The notes beneath the pieces are model-generated. The model was not told where the DNA came from, did no database searches, and saw nothing but the letters and a program-made list of their open reading frames with translations. From an uncultured Lachnospiraceae bacterium (GTDB taxonomy: Bacteria > Bacillota > Clostridia > Lachnospirales > Lachnospiraceae): a stretch of DNA of 64,000 nt. Both the position numbers and the translations under genes were made by a program. Positions 26,955 through 34,998 of the stretch are shown one piece after another. Position 1 is the stretch's first letter. Each line of letters starts with the position of its first letter. The DNA lies in the NCBI GenBank assembly GCA_910578115.1, contig CAJTPO010000006.1, forward strand, positions 1 through 64,000, in the 5' to 3' direction.

Positions 26955-27449
26955 TCACAACGGCTCCCCCGCCGCAACCACCGCCCAATCGCCAATCGTC
27001 ACTCCCGGCAATACGGTTGCGTTAGAACCGATCCATACATGAGCGCCAATCCTGATCGGCGCATAATGATTTTTCCGATTTTCCTTTGGATTCAGGTCAT
27101 GGTTAATTGTCGCCAGCACAACATTATGACCGATCAATGCACCATCCCCGATTTCAATCCCGCCCTGATCCTGAAAGTGGCATCCCGAATTGATAAAAAC
27201 ATCTTTTCCGATTGTGATGTTTTTCCCGAAATCCGTATAAAACGGGGGAAACATCCGAAAAGAATCGTCTACCTTTTTTCCGATCAGCCTGCTCATAATC
27301 TCCCGAAGCTCCTCCGGTGTATGGTATATCGTATTCAGCTCCATTCCTATACGGACAGCTTCCTGAAAAAGTTCATTTGCATAGGCATCACGCCTGACAT
27401 TTTCTTCTGCCTCTTCCCGAAATCCTCCTATCACATCCTTTACCGTCAT
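26955..27449 (-). CDS. Sugar O-acetyltransferase (hexapeptide), frameshifted
   Basis: A maltose/galactoside acetyltransferase-like left-handed beta-helix protein that uses acetyl-CoA. The N-terminal helical cap and hexapeptide repeats (IGDGALIGHNVVLATINHD with the catalytic His, IGAHVWIGSNATVLPGVTIGD) are normal. The frame ends early at VVAAGEPL. One base earlier or later the frame reads AVVTRDVPAMTVVGGVPA and continues to a stop at 26860, so a G appears to be missing from a GGGGG run near 26965. The full product would be about 196 residues and overlap the next gene by 17 bp. Confidence 0.85.
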   Translation of the reverse strand: MTVKDVIGGFREEAEENVRRDAYANELFQEAVRIGMELNTIYHTPEELREIMSRLIGKKVDDSFRMFPPFYTDFGKNITIGKDVFINSGCHFQDQGGIEIGDGALIGHNVVLATINHDLNPKENRKNHYAPIRIGAHVWIGSNATVLPGVTIGDWAVVAAGEPL

Positions 27450-27452
27450 TGT

Positions 27453-28397
27453 CTACATCTCCTTTTCCCATTCCCGAAGCGTATGGACGCCTGTTTCATC
27501 GCCAAGCCTTTCCAGGCGGCTGATTTCATCAGCAGTCAGTACAATCTGTGCCGCTTTTGCAGCTTCCTCAACCTGACGCACTTTCGTCACCCCGATAATC
27601 GGCAGTGTACCTTTTGCAATCGCCCATGCTGTCGCGACCTGTGCAGGACTGGCATCAAAACGTGTTCCAATGATATTCAGTTCATCAATCAATGCTGTCA
27701 GTTCTTTCAGGTGCGGATTATAAGCCTCTGCCCTTCCGGTTCCCTCCGGGAATGGATTTTCCTTACTGTACCGTCCGGTAAGCGCCCCCTGCTCCAGCAC
27801 CATGTAGGAATAAAATGTAATGCCATTCTCCTTACAGTAATCAAGAATACCCGCACGCTCCGAAGAACGGTGTAACAGACTATAATGGTTCTGCACCGCA
27901 GAAATTTTCAATCCCTCTGCAGCAAGAATTTCATTTGCCCTTTTTATCTCCATAAGGTTGTGGTTAGAAACGCCGATTGTCTTAATCTGTCCGCTTTTTG
28001 CCAGAGGGATTAAATCCGGCGTCCATTTTTCAATATCCATCGGATTGTGTATCCAGTAAACATCAATTACATCGGTATGCAGACGTTCTTTGCTGCCGTC
28101 AATCATTTCCTGCATGGCATCCGGCGAACTGCCCGCAATCTGCGGTGTGAATTTCGTGGAAAGGATAACGCTGTTCCGGCGCACATCTTTTACAAAATTA
28201 CCAAGAATCCGTTCCGAAGTTCCTTCTCCGTAAACCGCCGCCGTATCCCACAGGTTCAGTCCGCACTCCATTGCTTTCTCAAACACAGGCTTCAATTCTT
28301 CCTCGAATAAATGGTTCCCGAATACCTGATCCCCTCCGGCTGCTCCCGCACCCCAGGACCAGGCTCCTAATGCAATTTTCGGTATTGTTGTACTCAT
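27453..28397 (-). CDS. Aldo/keto reductase
   Basis: A 314-residue cytoplasmic NADPH-dependent reductase. Motifs are GLNLWDTAAVYGEGTSE (Asp and Tyr of the tetrad), LSTKF (Lys), VYWIHNP (His) and GVTKVRQVEEA for cofactor binding. It starts behind AGGAGGAT, follows the hydrolase remnant and ends 3 bp before the acetyltransferase. It is probably controlled by the divergent LysR gene. Confidence 0.92.
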   Translation of the reverse strand: MSTTIPKIALGAWSWGAGAAGGDQVFGNHLFEEELKPVFEKAMECGLNLWDTAAVYGEGTSERILGNFVKDVRRNSVILSTKFTPQIAGSSPDAMQEMIDGSKERLHTDVIDVYWIHNPMDIEKWTPDLIPLAKSGQIKTIGVSNHNLMEIKRANEILAAEGLKISAVQNHYSLLHRSSERAGILDYCKENGITFYSYMVLEQGALTGRYSKENPFPEGTGRAEAYNPHLKELTALIDELNIIGTRFDASPAQVATAWAIAKGTLPIIGVTKVRQVEEAAKAAQIVLTADEISRLERLGDETGVHTLREWEKEM

Positions 28398-28416
28398 CTA
28401 AAAATCCTCCTGTCCT

Positions 28417-28740
28417 CTATCTCAAATTTGTGTTAAAAAACTGTTCCAGCTTATCAAACGGGATTTTTTCCATATTGTCATACAGATCCACATGATCCGC
28501 CCCCGAAACAATGAGCAGTTCTTTCGGCTCTGACGCTGCGGCATAGGCATCTTCCGAATAATAACGGGAATGTGCCTTTTCTCCTGCAACAATGACTGCC
28601 GGATTCTTCTTATCCTCATAGTGAGTCGGCAGATATAAATCGCCCGCCAGTGTAATGTCGTAACAGCATAATAATGACTGACTCAACTGCTCCATCCACG
28701 CCATTATAATAAAACTTGCTTTTCTTAATATCAAATACAT
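28417..28740 (-). pseudogene. Alpha/beta hydrolase with large internal deletion
   Basis: The 107-codon frame joins an N-terminal strand pair (ITLAGDLYLPTHYEDKK, PAVIVAG) directly to the C-terminal end of the same family (EKAHSRYYSEDAYAAA, GADHVDLYDNMEKIPFDKL). The central part, including the nucleophile elbow, is absent, so about 200 codons are lost. The C-terminal His (GADHVDLYD) remains. It is the first element of the oxidoreductase cluster facing the LysR gene. Confidence 0.75.
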
Positions 28741-28757
28741 ATATTATATGAATTGTC

Positions 28758-28789
28758 ATACTTGAAAAGTATAGATTGTCTGTTATAAT
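28758..28789 (+). promoter_or_regulatory. LysR gene promoter overlapped by palindrome
   Basis: TTGAAA (28762-28767), 16 bases and TATAAT (28784-28789) form a strong promoter for the LysR gene. A 15-bp palindrome ATACTT-GAA-AAGTAT (28758-28772) covers the -35 and fits the T-N11-A form of LysR sites, so autoregulation and control of the divergent cluster are likely. Confidence 0.7.
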
Positions 28790-28822
28790 AAGATCATTGA
28801 TGTGGTTAAGGAGGTTTTTTAC

Positions 28823-29716
28823 TTGGATATTCGGGTATTACAATATTTTCTTGCAGTTGCAAGGGAGGAAAGCATCACCAAAGCGGCTGAGACACTCCGC
28901 ATGACACAGCCGCCCCTTTCCAGGCAGCTAAAAGACCTGGAAGAAGAGCTGGGGAAACAGCTCCTCATCCGTGGAAGCAAAAAAGTTACACTGACCGAAG
29001 ACGGAATGCTCCTTCGCAAACGTGCGGAAGAGCTGGTCGATCTAATGGAAAAAACAAAAGCTGAACTAACCGCTTCCAATGAAAATATAAATGGCGAGAT
29101 CTATATCGGTTGTGGTGAAACAGACAGCATATCCTTTTTGGCGCAGGCAGCACAGAATCTGCAGAAAAAACACCCGCTCATCCATTACCACATTTACAGC
29201 GGTGATGAAGAACGTGTTATGGAAAAACTGGATAAAGGCTTAATCGACTTCGGGCTGTTAGTCGGGGCCTCAGCTATCAGCAGGTACAATTACATAAAAC
29301 TCCCCCAAAAAGACCTATGGGGCGTTCTGATGCGCAAAGACAGCCCCTTAGCAGAAAAAGAAAATATCTGTGCCGAAGATTTGTGGGATAAGCCCCTGAT
29401 CGTATCCCATCAGACCTCAATCAATACAGAAATGTTCCGCTGGCTGAAGTCAGATATTTCCAGGCTCAATATCGTTGCAACCTATGACCTGGTCTATAAT
29501 GCAGCTCAGTTTGTAAAAAAAGGATTTGGATATGTGATTGCATTGGATAAACTCATCAATACAACCGGGGACAGCAATCTTTGTTTCAGGCCGCTTTTCC
29601 CTGCTTTGGAGGCAGAACTTTGCATTGTATGGAAAAAATATCAGCTTCTTTCAAGAGCCTCCAATACTTTTCTCCAACAACTGCAACAAGAGGTGGACGA
29701 CTCCAGCTGCCCATAA
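28823..29716 (+). CDS. LysR-family transcriptional regulator
   Basis: A 297-residue regulator: N-terminal winged helix (VLQYFLAVAREESITKAAETLRMTQPPLSRQLKDLE) and a periplasmic-binding-like effector domain. The start is TTG at 28823, eight bases after AAGGAGG; the in-frame GTG at 28802 lies before that ribosome site. It is divergent from the oxidoreductase cluster and shares clear similarity, especially GDSNLCFRPL near the C terminus, with the second LysR at 32382. Its last 76 bp overlap the convergent MATE gene. Confidence 0.92.
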   Translation: MDIRVLQYFLAVAREESITKAAETLRMTQPPLSRQLKDLEEELGKQLLIRGSKKVTLTEDGMLLRKRAEELVDLMEKTKAELTASNENINGEIYIGCGETDSISFLAQAAQNLQKKHPLIHYHIYSGDEERVMEKLDKGLIDFGLLVGASAISRYNYIKLPQKDLWGVLMRKDSPLAEKENICAEDLWDKPLIVSHQTSINTEMFRWLKSDISRLNIVATYDLVYNAAQFVKKGFGYVIALDKLINTTGDSNLCFRPLFPALEAELCIVWKKYQLLSRASNTFLQQLQQEVDDSSCP

Positions 29717-31047
29717 CCTTTCCTCCAAAACCACACTGTCAGCGGTATCCCCAGAAATTCCGCAAGGATAAAACCGGTCCACAACAGTTCCAGATCTCCG
29801 AATCTGCTGAATATCCCTGCAAAAACAAGCGGCAGAACTGCCTGTCTCGCCATCGTGAGGATCATGCTGCTCATGCCCATGGATAATCCCTGCAGCCCTG
29901 CCGAAATGACCAGCGCCGGAACAGCCACAAGCCATGCCAATGCCAGGATGCGAAGCGCCGGTATCCCGATCGCCAGCATATAGTCCGAGGCCTCAAAAAT
30001 ACGCAGCACCCATGCAGGCGCAAGCTCCAGCACCGCAAAAAAGAACAGATAAAACAATGCGCCATACAGAAGCGACCACCGCACTGCCCCTGCGACACGC
30101 TTCCGGTCGGCGGCTCCATAGTTATAAGCAACAATCGGGATCAGACCATTGGTGATCCCGTGGCTTCCCACTGTTGAAATCCCATTGATGCGTATGCAGA
30201 TTCCGTAGACGGCTACGGCCGTGGAGGAAAATGTGATCAAAATGGAGTTCATCAAAATACCCACAAAGGAAGTCAGGATCTGCACCAGCGTGGATGGGAA
30301 ACCGACTCTCAAGATTTCCACGACACTTCTTTTGTCCGGCCGGCACGTAAACCCAAAAGGAATCTCCCGGTTCCATCTGCGGTTAATGACAATCCCGGCA
30401 AACATTCCCACCGTCTGCCCGATCACCGTGGCAATGGCTGCGCCCAGTGTTTCCAGCCTCGGCACGCCAAACAGGCCGAAAATAAAAATCGGATCAAGAA
30501 TCAGATTCGTTACCGAAGCTGCCGACAACGTAAACAGAAACAGACCGGAACGTCCGCTTGCGATGACAAAGCGGTCGAATACCCACTGCCCCATCTGTCC
30601 CAGCGAAAACAACATACATACTGCCAGATATTGAACGCCATACGCTGCGATCTCCTCATCCCCGCCTGACTGCCATGCAAAATAGCGCTTCACGAACAGC
30701 AGGCACAATACGGTGATCACAACCCATGAACAAAAAGCGATAAAAATTGCCGCATCCGCCGCCCTGCGGACCTCTCCCGCCTCTTTTCTTCCGAGCGCCC
30801 TGGATATCACGGCGTTCAACCCCACTGCGTTTCCCAGTCCCAGCGCCGATACCAGAAGCTGTACAGGAGCTGCCAGAGAAAGGGCCGTCAACGCCTTCTC
30901 CGATACCTGTGATACAAACATGGAATCTACAAAATTATACAGGGAATTGATAAACAAACTGACCATCAGGGGTATCCCGGTAAACAAGATCAGACGATTC
31001 ATTTTCTGTGTTCCCATACTGTTTTCTTTCTGTGATATATCTGCCAT
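29641..31047 (-). CDS. MATE family efflux transporter
   Basis: A 468-residue exporter with about twelve membrane helices. The start segment TGIPLMVSLFINSLYNFVDSMFVSQ is typical. It lies convergent to the LysR gene with a 76-bp overlap of coding ends; the last ~25 residues (SSTSCCSCWRKVLEALERS region) are encoded opposite the LysR C terminus. A partial copy of the dispersed element lies 67 bp upstream of its start. Confidence 0.92.
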   Translation of the reverse strand: MADISQKENSMGTQKMNRLILFTGIPLMVSLFINSLYNFVDSMFVSQVSEKALTALSLAAPVQLLVSALGLGNAVGLNAVISRALGRKEAGEVRRAADAAIFIAFCSWVVITVLCLLFVKRYFAWQSGGDEEIAAYGVQYLAVCMLFSLGQMGQWVFDRFVIASGRSGLFLFTLSAASVTNLILDPIFIFGLFGVPRLETLGAAIATVIGQTVGMFAGIVINRRWNREIPFGFTCRPDKRSVVEILRVGFPSTLVQILTSFVGILMNSILITFSSTAVAVYGICIRINGISTVGSHGITNGLIPIVAYNYGAADRKRVAGAVRWSLLYGALFYLFFFAVLELAPAWVLRIFEASDYMLAIGIPALRILALAWLVAVPALVISAGLQGLSMGMSSMILTMARQAVLPLVFAGIFSRFGDLELLWTGFILAEFLGIPLTVWFWRKGYGQLESSTSCCSCWRKVLEALERS

Positions 31048-31113
31048 ACTGTCTCCTTCTTCTCTCCCAATACTTTCCCAATAAAAATACCCCGCAGTAA
31101 ACAGTTCATTTTT

Positions 31114-31152
31114 CCTTCATGCCGAAGCGCTTTGCATTCAGGACGCAGGCAG
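31114..31152 (-). repeat. Partial copy D of 134-bp structured element
   Basis: About 38 bp match the terminal part of the element (GCGTCCT, AAAGCGCTTCGG, ATGAAGG) in the same minus orientation. It lies between the DUF3737 gene and the MATE gene, again upstream of a minus-strand gene. Confidence 0.55.
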
Positions 31153-31163
31153 GGCGAATACCG

Positions 31164-32036
31164 TCATGCACAGCAATCGCAGGGTTCGTTTTTGCAAACC
31201 TTGTTTCCAACGATCACTTCTCCGTGTGCGTTTTCAATATCCATGATCAGTTCACCGACTTCGGGTACACAGATACAGCCGGACAGCGGATTTTTAATGC
31301 TGACGATCGGGGCGGTAAGTGTCGCTTCCACCTCGGAGCGCTCAAAGCTCAAATCGGTATCCACCATCTCACAAGCAACCAGCTTCAGGTTTTTGCAGTA
31401 ACAAAGAGGCTGCGTGCCAATGATTTTGCAGCTTTCAAAGGTAATGTTTTCGCTGTACCATGCAAGATATTCGCCTTTCACTACACTGTTTCTGACAACA
31501 ATATTCTTTGCGTGCCAAAATGCGTCTTTTGTATCAAACACACAGTTTTCAAACACGGAATCGGTGATGTATTGAAACGAATATTTGCCTTTCATGTGTA
31601 CATGACGAAAATCTATACGCTCTGCGCGCATCATAAAGTATTCGCTGCTGGCGGTGCAGTCCTCCATTGTGATCCCACGCACCGACCAGCCAAATTCCGA
31701 AGAAATAATATCACAGCCGCGCATTTTGATATTGGCACATTCACGCAGTGCCTTGATTCCGTGCAGTTTGGTATCATTGATTTCCACATTTTCGGAATAC
31801 CACAGAGATGCTCTGCACAACCCGGTCATTTCGGAATTTGTCAGTTTCAAACCGTTATCATGCCAGAACGGATAACGGAGGTTAAAAAAGCAATGGTCTA
31901 CGGTAATATCGCTGCACTCTTTAAAAGCGCTCTCACCATCGGCGGGGCCGTCAAAGGCACAGTCCTGAACAAAAAGGTTTTGGGCAGCGTATAACGCCCG
32001 TTCTTCGTCGAAGGTTTTGTTTTTGATCATTTGCAT
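31164..32036 (-). CDS. DUF3737 family beta-helix protein
   Basis: A 290-residue protein built of short degenerate repeats of about 20-22 residues (for example FKECSDITVDHCFF, VFENCVFDTKDAFWHAKNI, ITFESCKIIG) that predict a right-handed parallel beta-helix. It is cytoplasmic by lack of signal. The family has no established function. It ends with a Cys-rich tail (CKNEPCDCCA). A TTGTTA/TATAAT promoter lies 87 bp upstream of the AAAGGAG-preceded start, and a LysR gene is divergent. Confidence 0.85.
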   Translation of the reverse strand: MQMIKNKTFDEERALYAAQNLFVQDCAFDGPADGESAFKECSDITVDHCFFNLRYPFWHDNGLKLTNSEMTGLCRASLWYSENVEINDTKLHGIKALRECANIKMRGCDIISSEFGWSVRGITMEDCTASSEYFMMRAERIDFRHVHMKGKYSFQYITDSVFENCVFDTKDAFWHAKNIVVRNSVVKGEYLAWYSENITFESCKIIGTQPLCYCKNLKLVACEMVDTDLSFERSEVEATLTAPIVSIKNPLSGCICVPEVGELIMDIENAHGEVIVGNKVCKNEPCDCCA

Positions 32037-32381
32037 AAGAGATACTCCTTTCGGTTTACAGGAAACAGTGAAATATTTTTTAAAGGTCTTTTTTAAAATT
32101 TTGAAGTTTGTTCTTTTGTTTTATTATAAGTCCGCTTTCTATATATAACAAATACTTATGTCAAATACTATTCCATAGCAAACAGGCATATCAATTATTT
32201 GAAAGCGAGAACGGGAGCTTAAACAAATTTTTATGGAATCGTGTATGCGCTTGTGATAAGATAATGGCAATGAACAATTTAACAAATCGAGCAGATACAG
32301 GGTTGGATGTATTGTCAGCGTTCGGGATAGAGCCAATGATATACGATACTCCAAAAATGACCGGCAGAGGAGAGGATTTTT
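32037..32381. other. Divergent intergenic region
   Basis: The 345-bp gap is AT-rich and carries the DUF3737 promoter (32123-32151) and the LysR ribosome site AGAGGAGAGG. A plus-strand open frame over it (32108-32539) runs into the LysR gene in another frame and lacks a recognisable product. I see no clear LysR palindrome here. Confidence 0.5.
32123..32151 (-). promoter_or_regulatory. Promoter of DUF3737 gene
   Basis: On the minus strand TTGTTA, 17 bases and TATAAT. The -10 is perfect; the predicted start is near 32116. Confidence 0.6.
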
Positions 32382-33281
32382 ATGGAACTGAGAGTATTAC
32401 AATACTTTCTGGCGGTAGCACGGGAAAACAGCATTTCAGGTGCAGCACAATTCCTGCACCTCTCCCAGCCTACGCTGTCCCGTCAGCTCAAAGAATTGGA
32501 GGAAGAACTCGGAAAGCAACTTTTTATCCGGGGAAATAGACGAATTACCCTTACCGAAGAAGGCATGATCCTCCGCAGACGGGCCGAAGAAGTAATAGAA
32601 CTGATCCAAAAAGCAGAGGATGAAATTGCTGCGTCCGACGCTGTGCTTGCCGGAGATATTTTGATCGGTGCCGGCGAAACAGATGGAAACCGCTTTCTGA
32701 TAAAAACCATGAAGGAAATCCAAAAGGACTATCCGCTTGTTCATTTTCACATTGTAAGCGGCGATAAAGCAATGATCACAGAAGCCATTGATCGTGGCTC
32801 TATTGATTTTGGTATTGTTTTCGGGAATGTAGATACTGCAAAATATGACTCCATAACGATCCACCACGATGATACATGGGGTGTTTTAATGCGGCGTGAT
32901 ACAGAGCTTGCCGGAAAAGAATTCGTGACAGCAGAGGATTTAATGGACAAGCCTCTTATCATTTCAAGACAGGCATTTCAATATTCAGATTTAAAAAATT
33001 TCTTTCACATAGAACAGGAACAGCTGAATATCGTAGCTACTTACAGTCTGCTTTTTAACGGTTCGTTAATGGTGGATGAGGGATTGGGCTATGCGATATG
33101 TTTCGATAAACTTATAAATGTATCAGGAGACAGCAACTTATGTTTCAGACCGCTTAAACCAAAGATCAAAGCCCGCATGAACATCATTTGGAAAAAATAT
33201 CAGGTCTTTTCAAAACCGGCACAGAAATTCCTGCAGAAATTACAGGAAACTGAATTCCAAAAAGGGGGTAATTCAATCTGA
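32382..33281 (+). CDS. LysR-family transcriptional regulator (second)
   Basis: A 299-residue LysR protein closely resembling the first one: MELRVLQYFLAVARENSISGAAQ, LSRQLKELEEELGKQLFIRG, and the C-terminal GDSNLCFRPLKPK and WKKYQVFSKPAQKFLQKLQ. It is divergent to DUF3737, which it may regulate, and ends 3 bp before the convergent CPBP gene. Confidence 0.93.
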   Translation: MELRVLQYFLAVARENSISGAAQFLHLSQPTLSRQLKELEEELGKQLFIRGNRRITLTEEGMILRRRAEEVIELIQKAEDEIAASDAVLAGDILIGAGETDGNRFLIKTMKEIQKDYPLVHFHIVSGDKAMITEAIDRGSIDFGIVFGNVDTAKYDSITIHHDDTWGVLMRRDTELAGKEFVTAEDLMDKPLIISRQAFQYSDLKNFFHIEQEQLNIVATYSLLFNGSLMVDEGLGYAICFDKLINVSGDSNLCFRPLKPKIKARMNIIWKKYQVFSKPAQKFLQKLQETEFQKGGNSI

Positions 33282-33284
33282 TTT

Positions 33285-34052
33285 TCACCTCACAACTACA
33301 TCCACCACATCATTCCCATTTTTTCGCTGCCTTTTCGGGAGCGTCTTTGTGAGGATTAAAGTGTAGGCAGCAGTTAGTACAATCATAACAATAACATGAA
33401 GGATATGCTTTTCCACCGTTAATCCCACTTTATTTGCAAAAGTACTGAAAGTGTTAACAGCAGAATGCGTAATAATACAGGGGATCAGACTTCCACCACG
33501 ATAAAATATAGTTACAAACAAAAAACCTACCGCAATCGCAAAACAAATTTGGCACATATTACTTACTAAGTCCATACCGCTTCCGTTGAATAAATTTATC
33601 AAATGTCCCACGCCAAAGGTTACGCTTGAAATCATAATTGCGGATTTCAGATTGTCTTTTGCTATTGCTTTGAACAGGAAACCTCTGAAGATCACTTCCT
33701 CGATAAATCCCACGCAAAGCATACAGACAATACGACAAACAGTTCCCGACAGCGAATAATTGGCCGCAATACCGTTCCAAAGATTTTCTGTGGCTAAGAT
33801 AAAAAGCGGCACATAGTAAAGAAATCGTCGGGCAGGTACGGAAGTTTTGCAAAGCCCGTACCGTTTCAGTAAATTGTTTTTCCGCATAAAAACAAAAAGG
33901 ACCGTGGCCTGTACGATACAAAAAACAGCACTTACAGAGTATTCAATCCCTGTTTTTTCATTTAGTGGATTAGCTAGAGACTGCAAAACACAGTAAATCA
34001 CAATCCAAATAATCGCAAACGTCTGCTCGCTCTTCTCATATAACTTTTTCAT
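33285..34052 (-). CDS. CPBP family intramembrane metalloprotease
   Basis: A 255-residue membrane protein with about eight helices and the CPBP (Abi/CAAX-like) motifs: EEVIFRG (glutamate pair and Arg), FGVGHLIN (His) and ITHSAVN (His/Asn). Such proteins act in prenyl-protein processing, bacteriocin self-immunity or membrane signalling. The start at 34052 uses GGAGG provided by repeat copy C. It lies behind a TetR gene, separated only by that repeat. Confidence 0.9.
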   Translation of the reverse strand: MKKLYEKSEQTFAIIWIVIYCVLQSLANPLNEKTGIEYSVSAVFCIVQATVLFVFMRKNNLLKRYGLCKTSVPARRFLYYVPLFILATENLWNGIAANYSLSGTVCRIVCMLCVGFIEEVIFRGFLFKAIAKDNLKSAIMISSVTFGVGHLINLFNGSGMDLVSNMCQICFAIAVGFLFVTIFYRGGSLIPCIITHSAVNTFSTFANKVGLTVEKHILHVIVMIVLTAAYTLILTKTLPKRQRKNGNDVVDVVVR

Positions 34053-34058
34053 TTTTCC

Positions 34059-34192
34059 CTCCATTCCGAAGCGTTTTACGCTGAGGACGCGAGCAGAATT
34101 TCAGATTCTGCTCTGCGATCAACAGAATTTGTGACGCTTCGGCACAAATTCTTGGTTGAATAAATTGCTCATCAGAGAATTTATTCAACCTT
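34059..34192 (-). repeat. 134-bp structured element, copy C
   Basis: A full-length copy with six differences from copy B. It occupies the whole gap between the TetR and CPBP genes. Its 5' hairpin supplies the TetR stop codon (TAA in GGTTGAATAAATT) and its 3' end supplies the GGAGG of the CPBP gene. Here the 13-bp first stem is perfect, and the nine-base loop of the second hairpin (CCGAAGCGT) is fully complementary to ACGCTTCGG near the 3' end. Confidence 0.92.
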
Positions 34193-34756
34193 TTCCTCCT
34201 GTACGGCTAATACCGCACCTCTGTAAGCTCGTTCCAAATGTGACTTTATGAGTTCTTCATCATAAACCAACGAATTGTTGGCTATGATACTTGCATATCC
34301 ATGCGCAAACAGGAAAACCGTCAAAAAAATTTCTTTCACCTGCTCGATACTTCCTCCGACCGCTCCCTGCATTGCCAAAATAACAGGCATAAGTTCCTCG
34401 GCATCTATCATTTCAAGCAGCGTAGTTCCAGTGAAAAAATTTGACTGAAAAAGGAAGCGGAACAAATGCGGTTCTTCAATCGCAAAGCGGATATAATTCA
34501 ATCCAATTCCAAGCACAGCACCCTTCTGTGGGTCTTTACTATTCATCAGGTATTCCGAGTGACAGCAGTCTGCTTTTGCATAGACCGCCTTTTTTAATTC
34601 CTCAATCGTTGCAAAGTGGTACATAACGGGTTGCGTAGAACAGTTTAGCTTTTCTGATACTGTCCTTGCATTGATATTTTCCATGCCCTCTTTACGGGCA
34701 ATCTCAAAGGCAGCGTCCACAATCATCTCTTTTGAAACCTTTGCTTTTGCAGGCAT
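34181..34756 (-). CDS. TetR-family transcriptional regulator
   Basis: A 191-residue regulator with an N-terminal helix-turn-helix (IVDAAFEIARKEGMENINARTVSEKLNCSTQPVMYHF) and an all-helical ligand domain (TetR_C-like). A perfect 22-bp palindrome 31 bp upstream is the probable operator, so it likely represses itself and the CPBP gene. Its stop codon lies inside repeat copy C, so the original C terminus may have been changed. Confidence 0.92.
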   Translation of the reverse strand: MPAKAKVSKEMIVDAAFEIARKEGMENINARTVSEKLNCSTQPVMYHFATIEELKKAVYAKADCCHSEYLMNSKDPQKGAVLGIGLNYIRFAIEEPHLFRFLFQSNFFTGTTLLEMIDAEELMPVILAMQGAVGGSIEQVKEIFLTVFLFAHGYASIIANNSLVYDEELIKSHLERAYRGAVLAVQEEKVE

Positions 34757-34786
34757 ATCCGTACCTCCCGTTTTATAATTTGCATT

Positions 34787-34808
34787 ATATATAATTCGAA
34801 TTATATAT
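34787..34808. promoter_or_regulatory. TetR operator palindrome
   Basis: A perfect 22-bp palindrome centred on TTCGAA (ATATATAATTC / GAATTATATAT), 31 bp upstream of the tetR-type gene. Confidence 0.7.
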
Positions 34809-34998
34809 CAGAGTAACGAATCTGTCAATCCCTTTGTATGAAGGTTATACTTTAGGATGTGCCGGTACGCCAGTATATCCATTTTTTAATCAAAAAAATA
34901 TATGTATTTATGTTATAACGGGATTGTATAATTGAAAAGGAAGCAGGATGCGGTTTTCTGACAGATGCCCTCCAGTCTTACGAAAGAGGGTGGTGCCC

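Noticed and set aside
32108..32539. 143-codon plus-strand frame upstream of the second LysR gene
   Set aside because: It runs into the LysR gene in another frame, lacks a ribosome site and has no recognisable product.
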